Below, piece after piece: positions 36,583 through 43,677 of a stretch of 64,000 bases of DNA. Source of the stretch: Moritella marina ATCC 15381 (lineage in GTDB: Bacteria; Pseudomonadota; Gammaproteobacteria; Enterobacterales; Moritellaceae); contig NZ_CP044399.1 of NCBI RefSeq assembly GCF_008931805.1, positions 1,922,001 through 1,986,000 on the forward strand. The letters run 5' to 3'. Under the pieces are notes generated by a model. It was not told the origin of the DNA and did not search any database. It saw only the letters and a program-made list of their open reading frames with translations. A program made the position numbers and the translations under genes. The first letter of the stretch is position 1, and each line of letters opens with the position of its first letter.

Positions 36583-37089
36583 TTAAGGGAAAGCTTCATG
36601 CCCTCTATCTAACGCAACCAAGAAAAAGGCTGATTGAGATTGAAAACCGTGGACTCTAAGCTTGTTTTGATTAACTCTAAGTTCAAAAAACGTCTTATCT
36701 TCTGATACCTTACTTGCAACGTCTTTTAATTTCTGCTTAATACCTGGTGATTTAACATCATCTATTTTATATGAAGTATACGCCATTCCCCGTTTAGAGC
36801 TCTTCCCTGAACTGTCATACACTTGTTGCCAGGTCATACTAGATAGCTTTCCTAAAAAACTAGAAAACTCCTTTAGCTCTCCGTGTTGCCAATCAGAGAA
36901 GCACTGCCAATCACTTTTAAAGTATTTTAGTGCAACATACGGAGTAAGGTGACCCATTTTACTATTGCCAGCTAGCTCATCAGAAACTAGCCCTATGATT
37001 TTAACATCATGTTGTTTAACTTTTACTGCGTGTGACTGTTGCTCACCTTTTATGACACTTTGAGGTATTTTCTTTTTCTTACTACCCAT
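36583..37089 (-). CDS. partner of the Panacea protein, putative toxin
   Basis: A 168-residue basic protein (MGSKKKKIPQSVIKGEQQSH start) with LTPYVALKYFKSDWQCFSDW and a C-terminal KTFFELRVNQNKLRVHGFQS followed by FFLVALDRGHEAF. I do not recognise a named family. Its ATG overlaps the stop of the upstream Panacea gene by eight bases, so the two are translated together. Panacea (DUF4065) proteins are antitoxins for many unrelated toxins, so toxin or growth-inhibitor is the best inference. Confidence 0.55.
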   Translation of the reverse strand: MGSKKKKIPQSVIKGEQQSHAVKVKQHDVKIIGLVSDELAGNSKMGHLTPYVALKYFKSDWQCFSDWQHGELKEFSSFLGKLSSMTWQQVYDSSGKSSKRGMAYTSYKIDDVKSPGIKQKLKDVASKVSEDKTFFELRVNQNKLRVHGFQSQSAFFLVALDRGHEAFP

Positions 37090-37552
37090 TCAGAGCATCA
37101 CTGTATTTTTGAGCAAAATAAGACTTAATATCCGCTTTAGATATTACATTATTACAACGCTCTTCAGGGGCAAGGCTACCTCGAGCATCGATCCACGGTT
37201 TATCGCTGTGGGTCATACGCTCTAAGGTTTTAGCTGAAGCCTCTCCATAGGATTCAACAACCTGAAGTAACACATCCTCAACGTCATCGGCGATCTCAAT
37301 TGCCACTCGGGAAGCTTTTAATGCATCCCAACTATTACCTCGGAAAACGTTGTAAACTTCCCTTACAACAGGACCATGTGCCCATGCTTCCATATCTTCT
37401 TTTATTAATGTCCTATCTAAAAGGAGCTGTGTCCAAGCCTCTGCGTAATATAAAAGCTTTTGAACTTTAAGGTGAGTCACGTTATCACCAGACTCTTTAT
37501 CAAAGTGGTTGATAAACCAATTCGCAATATCTTCTGCTTGGTAATCCATCAT
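37082..37552 (-). CDS. Panacea domain (DUF4065/SocA-like) protein
   Basis: A 156-residue Panacea protein. The opening DIANWFINHFDKESGDNVTH and LKVQKLLYYAEAWTQLLL match DUF4065, followed by the EAWAHGPVVREVYNVF signature. Panacea domains occur in SocA, in the phage protein GepA and as hyperpromiscuous antitoxins in two-gene loci. Here it precedes and overlaps a small basic gene, the expected antitoxin-first order. The pair occupies one cassette. Confidence 0.88.
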   Translation of the reverse strand: MMDYQAEDIANWFINHFDKESGDNVTHLKVQKLLYYAEAWTQLLLDRTLIKEDMEAWAHGPVVREVYNVFRGNSWDALKASRVAIEIADDVEDVLLQVVESYGEASAKTLERMTHSDKPWIDARGSLAPEERCNNVISKADIKSYFAQKYSDALNG

Positions 37553-37656
37553 TAATCCGCATATGAGTATTTAAGTTGAATTATAGCGAAACCAGTACAT
37601 TATCTCAATAGTACTATTTGTACAGACAGCTATAGTTTCTTAATTGACGGTAAGTA

Positions 37657-37757
37657 TATAACGCCCCAAGCAGGGGCAATTTAAAGCAGGCTAAAATAGG
37701 AGCCAAGCGACGGGAGCCTGCTTTAAATTGTCCCGCTGACTTGGCTTGTTAGTTGTA
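37657..37757 (-). repeat. attC site, short variant
   Basis: TATAACGCC and GTTAGTTGT flank arms AATTTAAAGCAGGCTAAAAT and AGCCTGCTTTAAATTG, a long perfect stem. Confidence 0.87.
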
Positions 37758-37760
37758 CGT

Positions 37761-38132
37761 TTACTCTTCGGACTCTGCAATCATTTGGCCACGCCACTCA
37801 GACACATTTGCCCACTTTTCGTTAGTAACGCCGTTATGTGACCAAAACACAACTTCACCATAAGAGTTTAAGCAATAGTAGTCTGAGTTATCTTCACAAA
37901 TGGGCAGCAATTCCGTTGGTAAGTCGTAAAACTCTCGTGCACTTTCCAAAACTTCAAATATGTCTGCGTAGCTCGGAGGATCGACAATCTCAAGTGCTTC
38001 CAATAGTGCATCGCCTAAATCATAACCCGATTTTATAAATGCTATATATTCCGTTGAAAATCTGAACCCGAGCTTTTCTTGAGCTTGGGCTATTTCAATA
38101 TCAGTTGGTATTCTTGGTGCTAACTCTTCCAT
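37761..38132 (-). CDS. SMI1/KNR4 family protein
   Basis: A 123-residue SMI1/KNR4 (SUKH) fold protein. PTDIEIAQAQEKLGFRFSTE followed by YIAFIKSGYDLGD, then ELLPICEDNSDYYCLNSYGE are typical. Many bacterial members are immunity proteins for polymorphic or contact-dependent toxins; no toxin gene is adjacent. Confidence 0.85.
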   Translation of the reverse strand: MEELAPRIPTDIEIAQAQEKLGFRFSTEYIAFIKSGYDLGDALLEALEIVDPPSYADIFEVLESAREFYDLPTELLPICEDNSDYYCLNSYGEVVFWSHNGVTNEKWANVSEWRGQMIAESEE

Positions 38133-38156
38133 TAACTCAGATTCTCAGTAAGTACA

Positions 38157-38262
38157 ACTAACGCCTTGCTCAGCGGTGAGTTAAACTGGCGCTGTTTTTG
38201 CCGGGTTTATGGCAAAAAAAGTGACAGTTTGACGAGTCCGACTGCAGCAACTTGTTAGGCCT
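38157..38262 (-). repeat. attC site, GC-richer variant
   Basis: CTAACGCC and GTTAGGCCT flank arms GTTAAACTGGCGC and GTGACAGTTTGACG. Confidence 0.83.
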
Positions 38263-38626
38263 ACACATTTTGACCAAAGCGCCATAGTACACCACTAGGA
38301 TCATGAAGTACGAAATCTAACATGCCCCATGGTTGCTCAGTAACGTCGGAAACCTTAACACCATACTTTTCTTCTACTCCAGAGTTTTTCACGGATTCCT
38401 GCCAAGACGAAATATCCTCGACTAATAGGTGCATCATGAAATTTTCTGCTTGCTCTTTTTCATAAAAGTCCTGGAGTAAGAAACTGCAATTGCCATGATA
38501 AAAATAGGCAATTCCGTCTGAATCTGATGCTTTTGTGAAGCCGATATCTTCATAGAACTCTTTTGAAACTTCGAAATTCTTTGAGGGAACGAAAGCTTTT
38601 ATTTCAATTGTATTTAAATTGCTCAA
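38261..38626 (-). CDS. VOC (glyoxalase/bleomycin resistance) family protein
   Basis: A 121-residue VOC protein with both beta-alpha-beta-beta-beta units: IEIKAFVPSKNFEVSKEFYE at the start and WGMLDFVLHDPSGVLWRFGQ at the end. The fold supports metal-dependent catalysis or drug binding. The truncated gene at 18504-18632 is a close relative. Confidence 0.87.
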   Translation of the reverse strand: MSNLNTIEIKAFVPSKNFEVSKEFYEDIGFTKASDSDGIAYFYHGNCSFLLQDFYEKEQAENFMMHLLVEDISSWQESVKNSGVEEKYGVKVSDVTEQPWGMLDFVLHDPSGVLWRFGQNV

Positions 38627-38644
38627 TGTTCATTCTTCCTTGAG

Positions 38645-38747
38645 GCCTAACGCCCTGCTAATAAGTGAACCAAGTGCTGGCGGGCGATTTGCTCAGCAAA
38701 TGGCATGACAGCCTTGGTGAATCTGAATTTAGCAGCTTGTTAGCTAT
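38645..38747 (-). repeat. attC site, GC-richer variant
   Basis: CCTAACGCC and GTTAGCTAT flank arms CCAAGTGCTGGCGGGC / GACAGCCTTGG, with an inner hairpin around ATTTGCTCAGCAAAT. Confidence 0.8.
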
Positions 38748-39163
38748 CCCTTTTCAGATTCGACGTCTTTATTAGACCAGATTAAGCCCAGCTCAGGGCT
38801 TTCGATTGTAAAACTAGAGAAGACACAACTATAGGACTGCGCGACGTCACACATAAACTCTACCCAGCCAATAAAATCAACTTGGCTTAGTTCATTGCCA
38901 TAGGGTCGAGTTGTTCCACTTAAAAACTGATATCCTTTATCATCTACATGACTGAATTCCAGTTCATAGTTTTCACTTAACTGTTTACCCAGTTCTTTTA
39001 GTTTTTCGGGAAGATCGCAAAAATGAGTAAAATCCATGGCAAACACAGTTTCACTTGAAACTCCTGCTTTCAACATGTTTTCCCAAAGCATTGTTGCTTC
39101 GTCTACCTTTCGAGTTTTGATTCTTGAGTAGTAGTCATCCCAAGTTTGTTGAGGATCGTCCAT
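38744..39163 (-). CDS. RraB-like cassette protein, weak match
   Basis: A 139-residue acidic protein. The middle DFTHFCDLPEKLKELGKQLS and YELEFSHVDDKGYQFLSGTT recall RraB-type RNase E inhibitors, and the C terminus holds VEFMCDVAQSYSCVFSSF. The match is weaker than for 19816-20166, so an unnamed cassette family is equally possible. Confidence 0.45.
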   Translation of the reverse strand: MDDPQQTWDDYYSRIKTRKVDEATMLWENMLKAGVSSETVFAMDFTHFCDLPEKLKELGKQLSENYELEFSHVDDKGYQFLSGTTRPYGNELSQVDFIGWVEFMCDVAQSYSCVFSSFTIESPELGLIWSNKDVESEKG

Positions 39164-39177
39164 GATATTCCTTGTAT

Positions 39178-39280
39178 AGCTAACGCCGCATTAAGCGGAC
39201 TAAAATTGTTGGTTATAATGTGTAGCGAAGCGAAACCTAACCAACTGTTTTAGTTCCGTTTAAATGCTTTGTTATGCAAC
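39178..39280 (-). repeat. attC site, short type
   Basis: CTAACGCC and GTTATGCAA flank arms AATTGTTGGTTATAATGTG and CCTAACCAACTGTTTTAG, a near-consensus short site. Confidence 0.9.
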
Positions 39281-40513
39281 TTTCCAGGTAATATCATGCA
39301 GTCCGTAACTTTTAACGAAAGCCCCAAATGGGCACAACTCTTCACAGTTAGCCCGCTCTATTGCATTAGTTGAACAGTTTTTATCGATAATATTTGGTCG
39401 GTTTGAACGGCAGAAACTCTGTAGTTCACATGAATTCTCTTTTTTAGCAACGAAGTTCATGAATTGATGTGCTGTATATAATTGGATAAACTGATGCTGA
39501 TCAAACTCCCTAGGCAAAAGACTTACACATTCATCTTCATTATTAAATACTAAAGGGATACCTATGTCTTTTACATACTTGGAAACCGTATCATTGAAAT
39601 CCTTATTACCAAGCATGAAGAGTTCAGTAAATATTAATCTGTTAGCAAACTCATCCTTAGAATACGATATAACTAAATCAATCCAGTCTTGGATTGAAGA
39701 AAAGTTTTTGTTGTTATACTTTTCACCAAGAGAGTTACTCAAATCTAACAGTCTTCTTTCAGTTTTTGAGTATAAAGTTTCACTAATACCAGAATTACAA
39801 TTCCACTGAATACTCATTAGCAGTGATTTACATATATTGTATGAAATTAAATACTCTGTACTTTTGAGTAAAATATCATTCATCAAAAACATAAATTGAT
39901 TCATTGGATTATCATTATATAAGGCAAACTCAACAATACAAATTCTGACTTCGTCACTTACCCAACCAAGCCCTAAGTGCTCAAATAATAGATCTACTGA
40001 CTTATAAGGATAAGCTGGATGGTTAGTTTTCCAGTGTTTGGACTCAATTTTATGTGCAATATATTCCAAAAAATCTCTAGCACCCATATGGTAATTTTCA
40101 CTACCTAAATCAAGAACATAACCATAAACTTTTGTACCATTAGGGTTATCAACGCTCTGCTTAGATATTGCAACTATCTGTTTATTTTGGTCAATAAAGG
40201 TTCTACCAAGTCCTCCTCCCCAAGAGTAAGTAAACTGATTCCGAGTTAGTTCACTGTCTTCATCCCAATCAGTAAATGGTTTGGTTATCTCGCGGTCATG
40301 ATAAGATTTTGAACAAACAAGAGCAAAATTTCTATTAGATATAAGCGTATTTCTAATACTGTAGGGTAGTATCAAATCTTGTAGGAAATGAATATACTCA
40401 TGAACAAATGTTTGCTCATTATTCTGAATACATTGATTGATGTCTTCATTTGATTCTATTTTCATAAAAAAGCACGACGGTAAGTAATAACCGTTTGCTG
40501 CATCAACTTTCAT
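39272..40513 (-). CDS. putative zinc metalloprotease-like protein (HExxH) with Cys-rich tail
   Basis: A 413-residue cytoplasmic protein with no signal peptide. TFVHEYIHFLQDLILPYSIR near residue 38 contains an HEYIH zincin motif in a helix. The last 50 residues carry six Cys (CELQSFCRSNRPNI ... CSTNAIERANCEELCPFG), which could bind a metal or iron-sulfur cluster. No known family recognised. Protease activity is inferred only from the motif. It is the largest cassette gene in the array. Confidence 0.55.
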   Translation of the reverse strand: MKVDAANGYYLPSCFFMKIESNEDINQCIQNNEQTFVHEYIHFLQDLILPYSIRNTLISNRNFALVCSKSYHDREITKPFTDWDEDSELTRNQFTYSWGGGLGRTFIDQNKQIVAISKQSVDNPNGTKVYGYVLDLGSENYHMGARDFLEYIAHKIESKHWKTNHPAYPYKSVDLLFEHLGLGWVSDEVRICIVEFALYNDNPMNQFMFLMNDILLKSTEYLISYNICKSLLMSIQWNCNSGISETLYSKTERRLLDLSNSLGEKYNNKNFSSIQDWIDLVISYSKDEFANRLIFTELFMLGNKDFNDTVSKYVKDIGIPLVFNNEDECVSLLPREFDQHQFIQLYTAHQFMNFVAKKENSCELQSFCRSNRPNIIDKNCSTNAIERANCEELCPFGAFVKSYGLHDITWKVA

Positions 40514-40548
40514 TATTCTTCCTCATAATTTGCTCACTAACTCTGTTG

Positions 40549-40656
40549 CATAACGCCGCAATAACACGTGCGAAAGACTGACTTACAAAACCAATTATAC
40601 TCTAAACCGCGAATGCCGAATGTAAATAGCATCGTGTTGATTGCTTTGTTATACGA
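40549..40656 (-). repeat. attC site of the ORF-less cassette, copy B
   Basis: Same sequence as the attC at 31945-32050. Confidence 0.87.
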
Positions 40657-41112
40657 GCCTTGCTTTCGCTCCGATAAAATTGGTAAAGAATTGATTTACC
40701 AAGATTTGCTGTAAACTGAGTTTAATTAGACTGACTCAATTAAGCGAGCAAAATATCCATTCAACAGCAATAATTGTGAAACGAAACAATCCTTTTTTCT
40801 TACGCCATTTGTACGACTTGGTTTCAGCCAGTTTGGAAATGATAAACCAAATATCCTAACCACAATTGGGATTGAAAATGCTAAGAGAAAAACACTGATA
40901 CAGGCTAAAATGAGGCATAACCAAAGAACAATTGAAGCGTAAATGAGCCGCTGAAACGCCTGAATTTAGGGCAATAATAGTCCAATGCCGAACCTAATGA
41001 AACGAACACCAAAAGGCTACAAAGAAAAAGGAAAACCACCCTACTTTCACACCTAAAAAGCTAATGGTTCAATCGCTGAACTGAACCAAAAAACTGCATT
41101 CTCAGAGTTCGT
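40550..41112 (-). mobile_element. ORF-less gene cassette, copy B (563 bases)
   Basis: Identical in length, and by eye in sequence, to 31945-32507, with boundaries exactly at the recombination boxes. This is what excision and reinsertion, or cassette duplication by the integrase, would give. It sits third from the integrase, consistent with more recent insertion. The open hydrophobic minus-strand frame lies at about 40726-40965. Confidence 0.8.
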
Positions 41113-41208
41113 ATAACGCCTAAATAACAGGCTAAAAATGGTGGGCTAAAATGGAGCGGAGCGAACAGCCCGCTGTTTTTAGTCCTTGTTGATTTTCTTG
41201 TTATGCTT
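41112..41208 (-). repeat. attC site, short type
   Basis: TATAACGCC and GTTATGCTT flank arms AATGGTGGGCTAAAATG and CAGCCCGCTGTTTTT. Confidence 0.87.
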
Positions 41209-41653
41209 ATTTATACACATCTGGTTGATGTAATTCCATAAAAGACTCTGGAGAGCTTAAAGCTTTAAAACCAAATTGTTCGTAAAGGCTATGTGCATCA
41301 CTTGTCGCAAGTGCCATACGTCGAATGCCTTGTAAATCAGGATGCGCAACAATGACCTGCATGAGTAACTTACTTAAACCTTTACCTCTATGTTCTTTTG
41401 ATACGAAAACATCAGCTAAGTATGCAAATGTTGCTGAATCAGTAACCATACGAGCAAAAGCTACTTGCTTACCGCACTCAGTAAAAACACCAAAACATAA
41501 AGAATTATTTATAGCTTTTTCCATTGTCTTTAATGGAATACCTTTAGCCCAATAAGAATTAGATATAAACCTATGAATTACAGCTAAATCCATATCTTTT
41601 AAATCTGAGCTAATTTTATAACCTGAAACCAATGCAAACTCCTTGACAAGCAT
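41207..41653 (-). CDS. GNAT acetyltransferase
   Basis: A 148-residue single-domain GNAT. AKGIPLKTMEKAINNSLCFG, then AYLADVFVSKEHRGKGLSKL with the R/Q-x-x-G-x-G/A acetyl-CoA motif (HRGKGL), and SLYEQFGFKAL at the end. Substrate unknown. Second cassette from attI, so probably well expressed. Confidence 0.87.
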   Translation of the reverse strand: MLVKEFALVSGYKISSDLKDMDLAVIHRFISNSYWAKGIPLKTMEKAINNSLCFGVFTECGKQVAFARMVTDSATFAYLADVFVSKEHRGKGLSKLLMQVIVAHPDLQGIRRMALATSDAHSLYEQFGFKALSSPESFMELHQPDVYK

Positions 41654-41752
41654 AACGCCTAAATAACAGGCTTAAAATTGTTGGCTATAATACCGAGCGA
41701 AGCGAAGGAAGCCAACTGTTTTAAGTCCTTGTTTATTTTCTTGTTAGCTAGC
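41650..41752 (-). repeat. attC site, short type
   Basis: CATAACGCC and GTTAGCTAG flank arms AATTGTTGGCTATAAT and AGCCAACTGTTTTAAG. Confidence 0.88.
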
Positions 41753-42277
41753 ATTTTGAACCACAACGGTTTGTTTTGCAATGTGCGATAAATAACGCTG
41801 TAGAATTGCTAAAAATACAATTGGTAAAACAGCTGCATATATACGATTACCCTCGAAGATAATTGCAAACGGTAACATTGCTATTGATGCAAAAAGTAAA
41901 TACACAGAGAATTTACGAGCGCTACCTTTGACGGCAATAAAACCAGAAGCGGAGCTAAAAGTGGTTAAGCTGCCAATAATAACCATTAATAAAATAATAG
42001 CCGATTCGCGTAATGAGTCGTAAATTTTCAAATACCAGAATTGCTGAAAGAAAGCGGCTAAACCACCGAGAATTAGGTAAATATTGCCAGCTAAAACTAA
42101 GCGATTAAGTGGTTTTTGTTGAGGTAATAAAATTGCTAATTGAATTAAACCTAGCAAAGCACCCAACTGAAAAGCCTCAAGATAGCGTTCGTTAGATGGC
42201 GCTCCATTCCAGAACGCAAAAGTAGCAAACGTAGATAAAGGAAAAAATTGAATTAAAGCAAATATCCATTTACTCAT
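41744..42277 (-). CDS. five- to six-helix membrane protein, first cassette
   Basis: A 177-residue integral membrane protein with about six helices and no family I recognise. It ends HIAKQTVVVQNAS. Being adjacent to attI it is the most recently inserted or most expressed cassette in the usual model. Confidence 0.65.
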   Translation of the reverse strand: MSKWIFALIQFFPLSTFATFAFWNGAPSNERYLEAFQLGALLGLIQLAILLPQQKPLNRLVLAGNIYLILGGLAAFFQQFWYLKIYDSLRESAIILLMVIIGSLTTFSSASGFIAVKGSARKFSVYLLFASIAMLPFAIIFEGNRIYAAVLPIVFLAILQRYLSHIAKQTVVVQNAS

Positions 42278-42300
42278 GAGCCTGACGAATTCCTTTGCTA

Positions 42301-42330
42301 GCTAACAGTTAACTATACGGAATTCTGTAT
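42301..42330 (-). other. candidate attI recombination site
   Basis: Read on the minus strand, GTTAACTGTTAGCTAGC lies right before the first cassette. GTTAGCT fits the core box where cassettes join. Placement is by position between the integrase and the first cassette; exact limits are unknown. Confidence 0.6.
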
Positions 42331-42377
42331 AACATGAATTCCGTTTCAATTTAATATTTATAAACAGTAACAAATTT

Positions 42378-42405
42378 ACTATAAATTACAAATAGATAAT
42401 GACAA
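42378..42405 (-). promoter_or_regulatory. candidate cassette promoter Pc
   Basis: On the minus strand TTGTCA (42405-42400) and TATAGT (42383-42378) are 16 bases apart, close to sigma-70 consensus, and point toward the array about 75 bases before attI. The 355-base region between integrase and first cassette otherwise holds attI and the integrase control region. Confidence 0.55.
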
Positions 42406-42597
42406 ATAATGAACCCAAGTTAAATTAAAATATGGATACAAACCAGAATTCTATTTATACGGACCCATATAAATAGAATTAATTTTAACTTTACCCTTTA
42501 AAATCATAACCTTGAATATTAGTAACGATTAAAAATCATGATTTATCGGCATGTTAAACTAATAATTTTTCGGCATTTCACTAAATTCAAACTATAC

Positions 42598-42613
42598 CTG
42601 TATGTAATCACAG
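42598..42613 (+). promoter_or_regulatory. LexA (SOS) box upstream of the integrase
   Basis: CTGTATGTAATCACAG matches the LexA consensus CTG-N10-CAG with a T-A-rich core and ends 19 bases before the integrase ATG. Integrase genes of many integrons are repressed by LexA and induced by DNA damage, so the same control is expected here. Confidence 0.8.
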
Positions 42614-42632
42614 TTAATAGGGTTTAAACATA

Positions 42633-43601
42633 ATGCCGAAGTCAGCTTTTTTAGAAAGTGTCCGTGTTGAAATAAGAACAAAACATTACAGTATTAAAAC
42701 AGAAAAAACATACTTATATTGGATCAAACAATTCATTCTTTACAACGACAAACGCCACCCTAATAAGATGAGTAACGCAGAAATTGAACGCTTTCTTAAT
42801 TACATAGCTGCTGAGCGTAAAGTAAGTGCTTCAACACAGAATCTCGCGTTATGCTCCATTATTTTTATGTATCGGCATGTGATTAAACAAGAGATTAAAA
42901 ACTTAAAGTATGATTTTGCTAAGCAGCCGAAGCGTTTACCTACCGTATTATCACCACCTGAAGTATTTGAGGTATTAAAATGCATGACAGGAAAGTATCA
43001 CCTGATAACCGCATTATTATACGGCGGTGGTTTTCGATTAAGTGAAGTATTATCTCTACGGATCAAAGATATTGACTTGATAAACCGATCCATATTTATC
43101 TTCAACGGCAAAGGCAGGAAAGACCGATATACATTATTACCCGAATCGCTTATTCCAATGCTTAAACAACAGATCGAAAGTGCAAGACTAATACATGAGA
43201 GGGATCTCAATGAAGGGTTTGGTAGTACCTCACTCCCCCCTGCACTGCATAGAAAATATAAATCATCATTACATACATTTACGTGGCAATATCTATTCCC
43301 ATCAACAACAAGATGTAAGCATCCATATGATGGTTATATATGTCGTCATCACATACACGACACAGCTTATTCTAAACAACTCCGTAGTGCGGTCATCGCC
43401 AGCAAAATAACCAAACGCGTGACAGCGCATACCTTTCGTCATTCGTTCGCTACACAATTACTGCGATCAGGCAGTGATATTAGGACGGTTCAAGAGTTAT
43501 TAGGCCATTCTGATATAAAGACCACAGAACTGTATACCCATGTGATTGGCAGTAAACGCGCAGGAACACCAAGTCCTATAGATACATTAAAATTTCTATA
43601 A
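42633..43601 (+). CDS. intI: integron integrase IntI
   Basis: A 322-residue tyrosine recombinase that catalyses attI x attC and attC x attC exchange. The core-binding domain starts with SFLESVRVEIRTKHYSIKTE; the catalytic Arg is in GGGFRLSEVLSLR, HTFRHSFATQLL gives the H-x-x-R, and GHSDIKTTELYTHV the final His and Tyr. The IntI-specific extra patch is present (DLNEGFGSTSLPPALHRKY, WQYLFPSTT, HHIHDTAYSKQLRSA). Length and motifs indicate an active enzyme. It diverges from the array and converges on gyrA. Confidence 0.96.
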   Translation: MPKSAFLESVRVEIRTKHYSIKTEKTYLYWIKQFILYNDKRHPNKMSNAEIERFLNYIAAERKVSASTQNLALCSIIFMYRHVIKQEIKNLKYDFAKQPKRLPTVLSPPEVFEVLKCMTGKYHLITALLYGGGFRLSEVLSLRIKDIDLINRSIFIFNGKGRKDRYTLLPESLIPMLKQQIESARLIHERDLNEGFGSTSLPPALHRKYKSSLHTFTWQYLFPSTTRCKHPYDGYICRHHIHDTAYSKQLRSAVIASKITKRVTAHTFRHSFATQLLRSGSDIRTVQELLGHSDIKTTELYTHVIGSKRAGTPSPIDTLKFL

Positions 43602-43604
43602 AAA

Positions 43605-43635
43605 AAGGCCTGTTACTCTGGGAGTAACAGGCCTT
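43605..43635. terminator. bidirectional terminator between intI and gyrA
   Basis: A perfect 14-base stem (AAGGCCTGTTACTC and complement) around a three-base loop, with A-runs on one side. It lies between the convergent intI and gyrA and probably ends both transcripts. Confidence 0.85.
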
Positions 43636-43677
43636 ATGAAGTTAATTTCGTTTAGTACATCACTGCACTTCCCTTAA

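Noticed and set aside
18504-43601. CRISPR array from the regularly spaced repeats
   Set aside because: Repeats are 80-128 bases, spaced by genes, and have attC core boxes and an adjacent integrase; there are no cas genes.
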